Positions 39,235 to 47,917 of a stretch of 64,000 bases of DNA are shown one piece after another. The DNA is from Muribaculaceae bacterium (GTDB lineage: Bacteria; Bacteroidota; Bacteroidia; Bacteroidales; Muribaculaceae), in the NCBI GenBank assembly GCA_022508985.1, contig JAFLUA010000005.1, positions 88,025-152,024 of the forward strand. The letters are read 5' to 3'. The translations under genes were made by a program, and so were the position numbers. The notes below the pieces were generated by a model. The model ran no database searches. It saw only the letters and a program-made list of their open reading frames with translations, and was not told the origin of the DNA. Positions within the stretch are counted from its first letter, which is position 1, and every line of letters begins with the position of its first letter.

Positions 39235-40101
39235 ATGAAAAAGATTTTTACTTACTTCAGTGCAGTTGCCTTATTATTAGCAGCTAACGGATGTAATTCA
39301 GGTAGCAAAGGCGACAATATTGTAGAGTCGGCGTTCAACAATTGTTTCGCCTACGTATCAGACGGAGATGCCGGCCAATTCATACCCAGCCTCGGATACC
39401 AAGTAAGAATAAATTATACAGCCAGAACTGCCGACGTGGCTATTATAGGCCTCAAGACCCTCGATGGCACGACCTATCCTACTATTACCCTTACTAATCT
39501 ACCATGGACATATAACGAGCAGACCAATTGGCTGGTAGTGAGCGGTAGAAATATCAAATCGGAGATATCAGGCTTCTCTAACACACCTACTTTTGATAGT
39601 TTCACAATGAGGCTAAACCAGCGCTTTATCGGCAGCGACTACGTGCCCGGTCTCTCTCTTGAGTATTCCTTAAACGGCAACACCGTATCATCGTCATATC
39701 CTAAACAAACCTGCTTCGGAGTAACGACATCGTCGTCGGAAATGACAGGTAATTTCAGAACAGATGAAACCAACTATTATGTCATCTTCGACGTAGAGAA
39801 AGGGACGGTGAATATTACAATGCAAAGTTCACGCTTTATCGAGCAGATGCCGGCACTCGACATCGAGCTAAAAGACATACCCTTCACACTCGATGGCAGA
39901 GTAGCCAGCTGGAGCGTTGATGCTATAACACCAACAATCAGCGACACACCATACGAAGATTTCCCGATAACCAATCTTGTCGGTTCATTTGATTTCGGTG
40001 GCGAATATACGATGGAATTTGATTGTTTACCCAAAACAATGGGAGGCCTATTGTTCCACGTTACAACACATTGCGTATACTACTATACCAAGATGTTGTA
40101 A
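39235..40101 (+). CDS. Lipoprotein of unknown function
   Basis: A 288-residue secreted lipoprotein: signal peptide MKKIFTYFSAVALLLAANGC with the lipobox cysteine at about residue 20, then an all-beta mature part rich in Ser, Thr and Asn. No domain recognised; paired stretches such as TLTNLPWTYNEQTNWLVVSG suggest beta-sandwich repeats, like DUF-type lipoproteins of gut Bacteroidales. A -7 element lies 30 bp upstream. It is 30 bp ahead of lptD, so the two may be co-transcribed, but a role in LPS export would be speculation. Confidence 0.75.
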   Translation: MKKIFTYFSAVALLLAANGCNSGSKGDNIVESAFNNCFAYVSDGDAGQFIPSLGYQVRINYTARTADVAIIGLKTLDGTTYPTITLTNLPWTYNEQTNWLVVSGRNIKSEISGFSNTPTFDSFTMRLNQRFIGSDYVPGLSLEYSLNGNTVSSSYPKQTCFGVTTSSSEMTGNFRTDETNYYVIFDVEKGTVNITMQSSRFIEQMPALDIELKDIPFTLDGRVASWSVDAITPTISDTPYEDFPITNLVGSFDFGGEYTMEFDCLPKTMGGLLFHVTTHCVYYYTKML

Positions 40102-40131
40102 TACCGTTGCCGAATTAACAGGTAAAGGTAA

Positions 40132-42969
40132 TTGAGATCTATCATACTATACATAGCGGCCTTAATGCTGGCCCTGTGCGCTCTATCGGTATTCGGCACA
40201 CCAGATAATCCGGCCGAAGATACGATAGAGCGTCTGTCTGTTTCAATGCCTTTACCCGACAGTGCCGCGACCGACGCCATAACGGCCAACGACAGTGTGC
40301 GCCATTTTATCGCCCCTGTCGATAGCGCGGTGTCGTCGCATGGCGACAGCATCCTCACCGACAGCCTCTTAGCCGACACCACTATCGTGGCCCCGGATTT
40401 TTCCAGAGGGCCCATAAGACCCACCACGCCGCTAAAATCCCGTATGCGATACGACAGGGTCGATCTCGATGCCGCCGTGGTGTTCTCATCGTCTGACTCT
40501 ATGATTATCATGCGGCGCGACTCGGCCTACATGTACGGTAACGGCTCTGTAACGTATGGCGATATAAAACTTAATGCGGCTGAAATACAGATGGACCTCA
40601 ACGACAACACCGTGTATGCCGTTGGCAGGCCCGACTCGCTCGGCGAGATCACCGGCAAGCCCGTTTTTAGCGAGAAGGGGACCGACTACGAAGCCGCCAC
40701 TATGCGTTATAACTTCAAGACGGAGAGAGGTTTTATAACAAACGTGGTAACACAACAAGGCGAAGGCTATCTTACAGGCGGCACCACAAAAAAGACAGAG
40801 GAAAACGAGTTTTACATCAAAGATGGCAGATACACTACATGCGACCATCACGACAACCCGCACTTCTATTTTCAGCTCACAAAGGCTAAAGTACATCCCG
40901 GCAAAAACATTGTAGTAGGGCCGGCGTATATGGTGTTGGCGGGCTTGCCACTACCACTGGCCGTACCCTTCGGGTTCTTCCCGTTTACCGATAAATATGC
41001 GTCGGGTATCATAGTGCCGTCATTTGGTGAAGACTATAATCGAGGCTTCTACCTACGAGAGGGCGGCTATTACTTTGCGTTAAGCGACCATATCGACCTT
41101 GCACTTACCGGCGAACTTTACACTAAGGGGTCGTGGGGAATCAATGCTCGCTCAACATACGCTAAGCGATATAAATTTTCGGGGTCATTCAATATAGGCT
41201 ATCTCAAGACTATCACCGGTGAGAAAGGTTCGCCCGATCATGCATCACAGACCAACTTTCAAGTTGTGTGGAACCATTCACAAGACTCCAAGTCGAACCC
41301 CAACATGTCGCTATCGGCAAGTGTCAATTTCTCAACATCGGGTTATTCGCGCAACGACCTTAACTCTTATTACTCGCCGTCGTTTACAGAGAACACCAAG
41401 AGTTCTACCGTGAACATGACCTATCGTTTTCCGGGCACTAAATGGAGCCTTTCAACGACCGTCAATATAGCCCAGAGGACTCAGGACTCAACACTTACAG
41501 TGTCGTTTCCAAACGTGACGGTAACGATGTCGCAAATATATCCGTTCAAGCGTAAAAAAGCGGTCGGAGCCGAGCGCTGGTATGAAAAGATAAAAATGTC
41601 GTATACGGGTATTTTGCAAAACTCGCTCACATCTAAGCAGAATGTCTTTTTTAAGAAAAGCCTCATTAAAGACTGGCGCAACGGTATGAGCCACAAGATT
41701 CCCATATCGGCCACATTCAACGTACTCAAATATATCAACGTGACGCCTTCGTTAAACTTCGCCGACCGCATGTACACCTCAAAAGTGTCGCGTTCGTGGG
41801 ATGCAGAACGTGGCGTCGAGCAGATGGATACCACCTATAGTTTTTACAATGTGTGGGATTTTCAAGCCTCGGTGTCGATGGATACAAAAGTGTATGCGTT
41901 CTTCCAGCCACTTGGAGCTCTTGGCAAGAAAATAAAGATGATACGCTATGTTATGACGCCTTCGTTGTCGTTTAATGGCGCGCCCGACTTTTCATCGCCT
42001 TTCTTCGGTTATTATGGTCAATATAGCTATGTCGACAATCGAGGAGCCGAGCAGGTGAGAAAATATAACTACTTCCCCAGCGCACTCTTTGGCACCCCCT
42101 CTCAAGGGCGAAACGGCTCAATATCACTATCGTTAGCCAACAACCTTGAGATGAAGGTTAAATCGGCCAACGACTCTATAGGCGAGCGCAAAATATCGCT
42201 CATCGAAAATTTCACACTATCGGAGAGCTATAATATCGCGGCCGACTCCTTGCGTTGGAGCGACCTTAACACTTCGATATTGCTGAGGCTTACGAAGAGC
42301 TTCAACCTCAATTTATCGGCTACATGGGACGTCTACACATACGGCCTCAATGCCTCAGGCACGCCTGTCAAAATCAATAAATTGAGAATAGCATCGGGCA
42401 AAGGTATCGGCCGCCTGATGCGCACAGGCACGTCTTTCTCTTACACCTTCAACAACAGCACGTTCAAACGTAAAAGCAAGAATAACGACCAGAACTCAGG
42501 CAACAACGAAAACGACAACGGAGCACAAGCCAATCAACGGCGCGTAGACACTATGTCGGATTATGACCATGGCGATATAGAAATGACATCGGAGGGCTAT
42601 GCTAAATGGACGGTGCCATGGAGCTTGACCCTAAACTATTCAGTCAATTATGGCTATGGCGCTTTCAACAAGCAAAAGATGGAGTTTGATGGTAAGATTA
42701 CGCAGAACTTATCAATATCGGGAAACATAAGGCCAACACCCGGGTGGAACCTTTCAATGTCGGCATCGTACAACTTCGACACCAAGAAACTTGCCTACAT
42801 GAACTGCAACATATCGCGCGACCTACACTGCTTCACAATGACAGCCAGCTTCGTACCTGTAGGCCCGTATAAAAGTTACAACTTCCACATAGCCGTAAAT
42901 TCATCTCTGCTGAAAGACCTCAAATACGACAAACGGTCGTCGATGTCTAATGGCATCCAATGGTACTAA
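40132..42969 (+). CDS. lptD: LPS assembly outer-membrane protein LptD
   Basis: A 945-residue Bacteroidota-type LptD: signal peptide from a TTG start (RSIILYIAALMLALCALSVFG), an OstA/LptA-like domain (about residues 115-230, with YMYGNGSVTYGDIKLNAAEIQ and DGRYTTCDHHDNPHF), then a large beta-barrel with alternating aromatic strands. It places lipopolysaccharide in the outer leaflet together with LptE. The segment GPAYMVLAGLPLPLAVPFGFFPF is the family's conserved lumen region. No ATG fits the signal peptide; TTG is the best start. A low-complexity N-rich insert lies near residue 785. Confidence 0.9.
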   Translation: MRSIILYIAALMLALCALSVFGTPDNPAEDTIERLSVSMPLPDSAATDAITANDSVRHFIAPVDSAVSSHGDSILTDSLLADTTIVAPDFSRGPIRPTTPLKSRMRYDRVDLDAAVVFSSSDSMIIMRRDSAYMYGNGSVTYGDIKLNAAEIQMDLNDNTVYAVGRPDSLGEITGKPVFSEKGTDYEAATMRYNFKTERGFITNVVTQQGEGYLTGGTTKKTEENEFYIKDGRYTTCDHHDNPHFYFQLTKAKVHPGKNIVVGPAYMVLAGLPLPLAVPFGFFPFTDKYASGIIVPSFGEDYNRGFYLREGGYYFALSDHIDLALTGELYTKGSWGINARSTYAKRYKFSGSFNIGYLKTITGEKGSPDHASQTNFQVVWNHSQDSKSNPNMSLSASVNFSTSGYSRNDLNSYYSPSFTENTKSSTVNMTYRFPGTKWSLSTTVNIAQRTQDSTLTVSFPNVTVTMSQIYPFKRKKAVGAERWYEKIKMSYTGILQNSLTSKQNVFFKKSLIKDWRNGMSHKIPISATFNVLKYINVTPSLNFADRMYTSKVSRSWDAERGVEQMDTTYSFYNVWDFQASVSMDTKVYAFFQPLGALGKKIKMIRYVMTPSLSFNGAPDFSSPFFGYYGQYSYVDNRGAEQVRKYNYFPSALFGTPSQGRNGSISLSLANNLEMKVKSANDSIGERKISLIENFTLSESYNIAADSLRWSDLNTSILLRLTKSFNLNLSATWDVYTYGLNASGTPVKINKLRIASGKGIGRLMRTGTSFSYTFNNSTFKRKSKNNDQNSGNNENDNGAQANQRRVDTMSDYDHGDIEMTSEGYAKWTVPWSLTLNYSVNYGYGAFNKQKMEFDGKITQNLSISGNIRPTPGWNLSMSASYNFDTKKLAYMNCNISRDLHCFTMTASFVPVGPYKSYNFHIAVNSSLLKDLKYDKRSSMSNGIQWY

Positions 42970-43161
42970 ACTACGGCCATGGGAAATGGCCAAAGATTAA
43001 GCGCCGGATCTGCCGATATGAATTTCTGGCAAAGTTTGATTGTAGAGTTCCCAGACCACTCACAATAGAATTCCGGGCCGCAGATGTGCTGGCTATGCGC
43101 CTATGAAAGCTTTTTCGAAATAGGAAAAGTCAATTTTATTTGCGAAATTCATGAAGCTATA

Positions 43162-43216
43162 AAATAAGAGATAGCCCTGACGCTGTCACGCGAAGACAGA
43201 CAGTCAGGGCTATCTC
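43162..43216 (-). terminator. Terminator of the BspA-like gene
   Basis: A 14-bp perfect stem (43168-43181 with 43203-43216) enclosing a second hairpin (CTGTC/GACAG), followed on the reverse strand by TTATTTTAT. It lies 10 bp past the BspA-like stop. The 200 bp between it and lptD show only a short GGCCAT/ATGGCC hairpin after lptD (from 42974). Confidence 0.85.
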
Positions 43217-43225
43217 AAGGATAAT

Positions 43226-46063
43226 TTATTTCACAAGCACTTTTTTGCCGTTGACAATATAAATGCCGCTCTTGAGTCCTGCGATTTGCTCGGGAGTAGC
43301 GTTTACAATCACGCAGCGTCCCATCAGGTCATAGACATTGTTGTTTGCTTTTATTTCTTTATCATATATGATATCATTTAAGCCCGAAAATTCGATATTT
43401 CCGTTTTCATCGATACCTACCGACAGAGTCGATGCGAGCCCGTTTTCGGTTTCAACCGTAAAGTCTACTTCTCCTATTCCGGTGAATGTCACGATGCCGT
43501 TCTCAACCGTTGCTATCGATTCATCTGATACCGACCAGTTCATAACGGTGCAGGCGCCTACGGGATATAGACGCACATTCAGAATAGCCGGAGTGCCGCT
43601 TATCGATTCAATAGATATTTGTGTCGGTTCAACATCTTCCGTATCGGTCGAACTACTAAGCAACGCCTTTATCTTTTCCATACGTTTTTGGGCCGAGACG
43701 AGTACGGTACAACTTACCGTATCGTCACCTACAGTAGCTGAAATTACGGCTTTGCCGGTCGGTCCCATTGCTACAATCAGACCACATTCGTTAGCATAAA
43801 CTACTTCGGGATTTGATGTACTCCATGACACTACATCGTTTGTACCGTATACGCCGAGCTGGAACACCTCGTCGCCGGCCATATCAACCTCATAGTGCGA
43901 CAAAGCAATGGAGGTTTCTATGGTCAGGTATTTCTGGAAGCGATTCCAAGGGGTCTCGCGGGTGTATTTCTTGAGCGACTGCTCGGGAACCGTTACAGTG
44001 GCCGTCGAATATAGCGCTGTCGGGAATGTATGCGTTTCTGCATACGGTGGCTCTATTGCCAGACACTTTATATTCTCGATGTTATTACATCCTTCAAAAG
44101 CATAGTCTCCAATCTCTTGTAAATGTGCACTCAGTTTTACATACTTAAGGAGTGAACAGTTCTGAAAAGTATTGTTTCCGATTTTAGAAACTTTGAAACT
44201 TTCATTCATATAGTTAACAACATCCGGTATAATTAACGAATCGGGTGTATTTACATATCCTACAATAGCCAGCGTGTGTTCTACAGTGCTAAGTACTGAG
44301 TATCTAAGTTGATTATCAACGAACTGATCTCCGACCTCAGGTACTATCGGGAGAACTTCAACATCACATGATGCTGAAACTTCACCGCATGTTACTTTTA
44401 TCACGGCTTTACCGGGAGCGATTGCTTTTACCAACCCATTTTCAGAAACCGATGCTATACTTGCATCAGAAGTTGTCCATTCAATCTTATCTGTAGTATA
44501 GTTTGGTTGGATGGTTGCTATTAATTGATATGTGTTATTTTCCTTCAAAGAAACCGCATTGCGACTAAGATAAATAGATGTCGCCGGGATTTCTATATCG
44601 TCTATAATATTTCCGAAATTTTGCCAAAGTGCAGCTGATTCGTACAAACTTTTTCTTCCAACAGGGATGCGTAATGTAATATTTCCACAAACTACATTGT
44701 CGAATGCGTTGCCTATACAAGATGGCGGGGTAACTGCATATAAATCAATATTTGTTAAACCTATACAGTTTTTAAATGCTTCATTCCCTATTGATTTGAT
44801 TTGTGATAAAATTTCTACTTTTCTCATGTTAATACAACCCGAGAAAACTTCGTCTGGGATTGTAGTAACCGAGTTGGAAATGGAGATGCTTGTAAGGTTA
44901 AAACAATCCTTAAAAAGACCATAACCGATTGTGGTAACTGAATTTGGAATAATGACGCTTGTAAGGCTCGAACACCCAGAAAAAACATAGTTGTCAATTG
45001 AGATAACAGAAGAGGGAATATCGATGCTTTTAAGGCTGGAACAATTTGCGAAAGCTTTAAAGCCTATAGAAATAACCGAGCTAGGAATATTGATGCTGGT
45101 TAGTCCCGAACAGTTTTCGAAAGCACAGTTTCCTATTGAAGTTAGGGAGTTGCCTAAAGTTATTTCTGTCAGTCCTATGCAGTCGGAGAAAGACTGATAT
45201 CCTATGCTCTTAACTGAATTAGGGATCTCTAAGCTTGTTAGTCCTGTGCATTCATTGAAAGCCCATTCATCGATAATCGTAACCGAATTAGGAATGTTGA
45301 TGCTGGTTAGCCCTGTACAACTCATGAAAGCTTCACTCCCGATTGTGGTGACCGAGTTCGGGATAATTGTATTCTTACAGCCAACTATAAGTCTATTAGC
45401 ATAAGTTTCAATAATTGCATTACAGTTATCTCGTGAATCATATAACTTATTTTCTTTATCAACAACAATTTCTGTCAAACCTGTACAGCCATAGAAAGGA
45501 GAATTCCCGATTGAGGTGACCGAGTTCGGGATGTCGATGCTGGTCAAACTTGTACAGCCGTTGAAAGCAGAACCTCCGATTTCGGTGACCGAGTTACCAA
45601 TAGTTACGCCGGCCAAACCTGTACAGCCATCGAAAGCAGAATTCCCGATTGTGGTGACCGAGTTCGGGATATCTATGCTGGTCAAACCTGTACAACTACT
45701 GAAAACAAAACTCCCAATTGTGATGACCGAGTTCGGGATATCTATGCTGGTCAAACCTATACAACTCCTGAAAGCACGAGCTCCGATTGTGGTGACCGAG
45801 TTCGGGATGTCTATGCCGGTCAAACCTGTACAGTAATAGAAAGCTTCACTCCCGATTGTGGTGACCGAGTATATATTGTCGTCATATAAGACAGTTTCAG
45901 GGATAACAATGTCCCCGCTATAGCCGAAATCACCTTTTGCTACTTCAACTGTCTTTAACGACTCATTGGTAATGTTGTAGTAAATGCCGTCCGACTCAAA
46001 ATCGTAGGCCGAGGCAGTTAACCAGCCTAATAAAAGGCTTAACAAAGTAATCAGTTTTTTCAT
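43226..46063 (-). CDS. BspA-like leucine-rich-repeat surface protein with Ig-like domains
   Basis: A 945-residue secreted protein: signal peptide KKLITLLSLLLGWLTASAY, then about fifteen 23-residue LRR_5 (Treponema pallidum-type) repeats of the form TSIDIPNSVTTIGxxAFxxC (about residues 55-450), interrupted once by a 30-residue insert. Next a BIG_2 domain (ATSIYLSRNAVSLKENNTYQL, about 490-570), two more LRR units, two further Ig-like segments, and a C-terminal tail with VYDLMGRCV and SGIYIVNGKKVLVK, resembling a type A type IX secretion signal. Such proteins often bind host matrix or other bacteria. The actual ligand is unknown. Confidence 0.9.
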   Translation of the reverse strand: MKKLITLLSLLLGWLTASAYDFESDGIYYNITNESLKTVEVAKGDFGYSGDIVIPETVLYDDNIYSVTTIGSEAFYYCTGLTGIDIPNSVTTIGARAFRSCIGLTSIDIPNSVITIGSFVFSSCTGLTSIDIPNSVTTIGNSAFDGCTGLAGVTIGNSVTEIGGSAFNGCTSLTSIDIPNSVTSIGNSPFYGCTGLTEIVVDKENKLYDSRDNCNAIIETYANRLIVGCKNTIIPNSVTTIGSEAFMSCTGLTSINIPNSVTIIDEWAFNECTGLTSLEIPNSVKSIGYQSFSDCIGLTEITLGNSLTSIGNCAFENCSGLTSINIPSSVISIGFKAFANCSSLKSIDIPSSVISIDNYVFSGCSSLTSVIIPNSVTTIGYGLFKDCFNLTSISISNSVTTIPDEVFSGCINMRKVEILSQIKSIGNEAFKNCIGLTNIDLYAVTPPSCIGNAFDNVVCGNITLRIPVGRKSLYESAALWQNFGNIIDDIEIPATSIYLSRNAVSLKENNTYQLIATIQPNYTTDKIEWTTSDASIASVSENGLVKAIAPGKAVIKVTCGEVSASCDVEVLPIVPEVGDQFVDNQLRYSVLSTVEHTLAIVGYVNTPDSLIIPDVVNYMNESFKVSKIGNNTFQNCSLLKYVKLSAHLQEIGDYAFEGCNNIENIKCLAIEPPYAETHTFPTALYSTATVTVPEQSLKKYTRETPWNRFQKYLTIETSIALSHYEVDMAGDEVFQLGVYGTNDVVSWSTSNPEVVYANECGLIVAMGPTGKAVISATVGDDTVSCTVLVSAQKRMEKIKALLSSSTDTEDVEPTQISIESISGTPAILNVRLYPVGACTVMNWSVSDESIATVENGIVTFTGIGEVDFTVETENGLASTLSVGIDENGNIEFSGLNDIIYDKEIKANNNVYDLMGRCVIVNATPEQIAGLKSGIYIVNGKKVLVK
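44667..45880 (-). repeat. 69-bp repeats encoding the leucine-rich units
   Basis: About 15 imperfect copies of a 69-bp unit; the first five at the 5' end of the gene (about 45,500-45,880) are most alike, the later ones diverged. This is a coding repeat, not a CRISPR. Confidence 0.8.
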
Positions 46064-46412
46064 CTAATCGAAATTTTTTAAGTTATTATTAATATTATTT
46101 CTTTGTCAATATATTATTGAAGAAAGCGGATTCCCACATCTGATATAGCCTTTCTCAACACATTCCTCACATAGTGTCTGAAAAGTTTTACGGAGATGGC
46201 ACATAGGTACATAACGGTACTCAAACGGTCTGATTATAAACACCCTTTGCATCTATCACATTTAGCTATTGTTTTTCCTGTGTTGTTTGTAGTTATAATA
46301 ACTTCTTTATTATAAAATTAATGACTGATGTGAATTTCGCTGCTTGAATAGCGTGATTTTTTAATCCTCGCTCGTGTATGGAGACAAAAAAAACGTGGAC
46401 AAACTCTGTTTA
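46064..46412. other. AT-rich intergenic DNA upstream of the BspA-like gene
   Basis: No convincing gene and no full promoter consensus were seen. Short broken reading frames on the reverse strand do not match anything I recognise. An eight-A run (46386-46393) is a T-run for reverse-strand transcripts coming through the nested palindrome to the right. Confidence 0.5.
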
Positions 46413-46534
46413 TCTGAACTTGAGGTCTTCCACAACCTACACCCAAAATAATAGAGTAAAGCCCACGTCGTGAAACGTGAGCACCTCTGCTTTACTCTTG
46501 GGTGTTTTGAAAAGTGGAAGTTTCAAGTTCAAGA
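46413..46534. repeat. Large nested palindrome (122 nt)
   Basis: Four stems nest inside each other: TCTGAACTTGA..CTTCCAC (46413-46433 with 46514-46534, a few mismatches), ACACCCA/TGGGTGT (46439-46445 with 46499-46505), AGAGTAAAGC/GCTTTACTCT (46453-46462 with 46489-46498, perfect) and CACGT/ACGTG (46464-46468 with 46475-46479). The hairpin lies 156 bp beyond the antitoxin stop and a reverse-strand T-run follows 20 nt past it. It may be an elaborate terminator, a structured RNA, or the folded site of a mobile element. Confidence 0.8.
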
Positions 46535-46689
46535 TGTTCAGCAAAAATGCTTTTCTTTATGTTATGTCGTTAATTCCTGTCTGTTTATGTCATTGGCATT
46601 AAGTTTTTGGATTTACGATGCAAATATATGAAATTTTACAACAACAACGATAAAACAACCTTTGAATTGTGATATTACACTATGTTTTA

Positions 46690-46956
46690 TTATCCGACAG
46701 TTATAATGGATTTGCCGAAAAATGTGGAAAGCATTGAAAGGGTCGCTACTGTGAAATTGTGCTGACCACTTAACCATTTGGTAATCTCGCTGGGCCGCCG
46801 GCCTAACGCCTCTGCAAACTGCTTTTTGGTAAGCCCTCTTTCTCTCATCAAGAAATCAATTCTATCGGAGATATCAAAGGAAAGATTTACTTCCTGTTGA
46901 ATATGGTCGGGAACACATCCCAACATTTCATCAAGTGATTTCACAGCCCTTTTCAT
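46690..46956 (-). CDS. HigA-like helix-turn-helix antitoxin
   Basis: An 88-residue XRE-family DNA-binding protein: ISDRIDFLMRERGLTKKQFAEALGRRPSEITKWLSGQHNFTVATLSML is a complete helix-turn-helix domain. The N-terminal 25 residues are acidic and may contact the toxin. It is the second gene of a pair, overlapping the upstream toxin gene by four bases, the toxin-first order typical of HigBA. It should neutralise the toxin and repress the shared promoter. The 155 bp beyond it precede a large palindrome. Confidence 0.88.
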   Translation of the reverse strand: MKRAVKSLDEMLGCVPDHIQQEVNLSFDISDRIDFLMRERGLTKKQFAEALGRRPSEITKWLSGQHNFTVATLSMLSTFFGKSIITVG

Positions 46957-47432
46957 ATCTCAAAAATGTTATCTGTTTCTATATGGGTTTCCGTTATCTT
47001 CACAGAACCTGTCAGTTCCCCTTGTTTAAGGGCTTCTTCAAATCGTTGAAGGGTCATTACATATCCTTTCAATTCATCATCATCCTCATAGGTTCTGCTC
47101 TTTTTGACACCTCCATTACCAAGAATTAGGATTTTGTCTGATAATCGCAGACAATACAACCTTAATTTAGATGATAGAACAGGTAATGCGACAACTGAAT
47201 CTGAAAATTTGCCTTCTGGACGGAAATAGCGTTCAAGCGAGCCGGTTTTATATATTCTTTTTATGATGGCTGCTATTCTGGTATAATCTTCGCTATAATC
47301 CTCGCTGTTAATGAATTTGGATACAAATTTCTCAAATTCACTTTCCTCATCACGGAGGAATTGCAGTGTATAAACTGTACAATTATCTCCTTCTTCAATT
47401 AGATATAATTCAACTTCTTTCATCGCAGACAT
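46953..47432 (-). CDS. HigB/RelE-like toxin, long variant
   Basis: A 159-residue protein whose position ahead of an XRE antitoxin and central segment (LYCLRLSDKILILGNGGVKKSRTYEDD, about residues 95-121) fit the HigB/RelE (Gp49-like) mRNA interferases. It is longer than the usual 100-120 residues, with an acidic N-terminal region (ESEFEKFVSKFINSEDYSEDY). If active it would cut ribosome-bound mRNA. The start could be the ATG at 47432 or that at 47423. Family assignment is by pattern and context, not by catalytic residues. Confidence 0.75.
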   Translation of the reverse strand: MSAMKEVELYLIEEGDNCTVYTLQFLRDEESEFEKFVSKFINSEDYSEDYTRIAAIIKRIYKTGSLERYFRPEGKFSDSVVALPVLSSKLRLYCLRLSDKILILGNGGVKKSRTYEDDDELKGYVMTLQRFEEALKQGELTGSVKITETHIETDNIFEI

Positions 47433-47445
47433 TGATTTTATTCGA

Positions 47446-47480
47446 CAAAGTTAATAAAATTATTTCACTTTTGAGTGAAT
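47446..47480 (-). promoter_or_regulatory. Promoter and likely operator of the toxin-antitoxin pair
   Basis: -7 element TAACTTTG (47453-47446 reverse strand). Upstream, TTCACT-TTTG-AGTGAA (47465-47480) is a perfect inverted repeat of 6-bp arms placed where the -33 region should be, as expected for the operator bound by the antitoxin dimer. Confidence 0.6.
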
Positions 47481-47917
47481 TGGAAGGATTTTTTATTCCC
47501 TACAAATAAAAATGGTTATAGATTCATCTTCTCAAAGAGATATGGGATATTCATTTCCGTTAAGGAGGTAAAGGAAATGGTCAGAGATAATGTGAAAAAC
47601 AATTGACCACCATTTGACCACCTTTTCTTGGGAATATCAAAATAATCTTACAAGATTAAATTGAATTATCCTTAAATATCAACAAGTTAGACCAAATGTC
47701 ACTAACTTTCTACGTCTCTGTTCTGGGCACAAATAGCCCCCTTAACTAATTGTAGTTGAGGGGGGGTATTCTTGGGTATAAACTCTGACAACACAAGTGC
47801 GTCTTACCACCCATTCGTAGCGTCGTTTGCCACTTAAAAGCCGTGGTTTTTGCTAAATCGTTGCCTATGCCATGTTTCCGAAGCCCCACGCCCTCTTCTT
47901 CAGGGGGGGATATATTA
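47481..47917. other. Intergenic DNA after the pilus operon
   Basis: No gene recognised. It holds a strong hairpin, CCCCCTTAACTA/TAGTTGAGGGGG (47737-47764, loop ATTG), without a T-run, and a weaker GC-rich inverted stretch just past the last pilus gene (about 47883-47912). A decayed reading frame (reverse strand, about 47770-47910) looks like a gene remnant but I cannot name it. Confidence 0.5.

Noticed and set aside
45516..45836. Regular repeats that at first sight look like a CRISPR or satellite array
   Set aside because: They are in-frame 69-bp leucine-rich repeat codons of the BspA-like gene, without conserved repeat/unique spacer structure.
47770..47917. Remnant gene on the reverse strand after the pilus operon
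   Set aside because: An open but start-less stretch is present, but no family could be recognised, so it is mentioned as intergenic content only.
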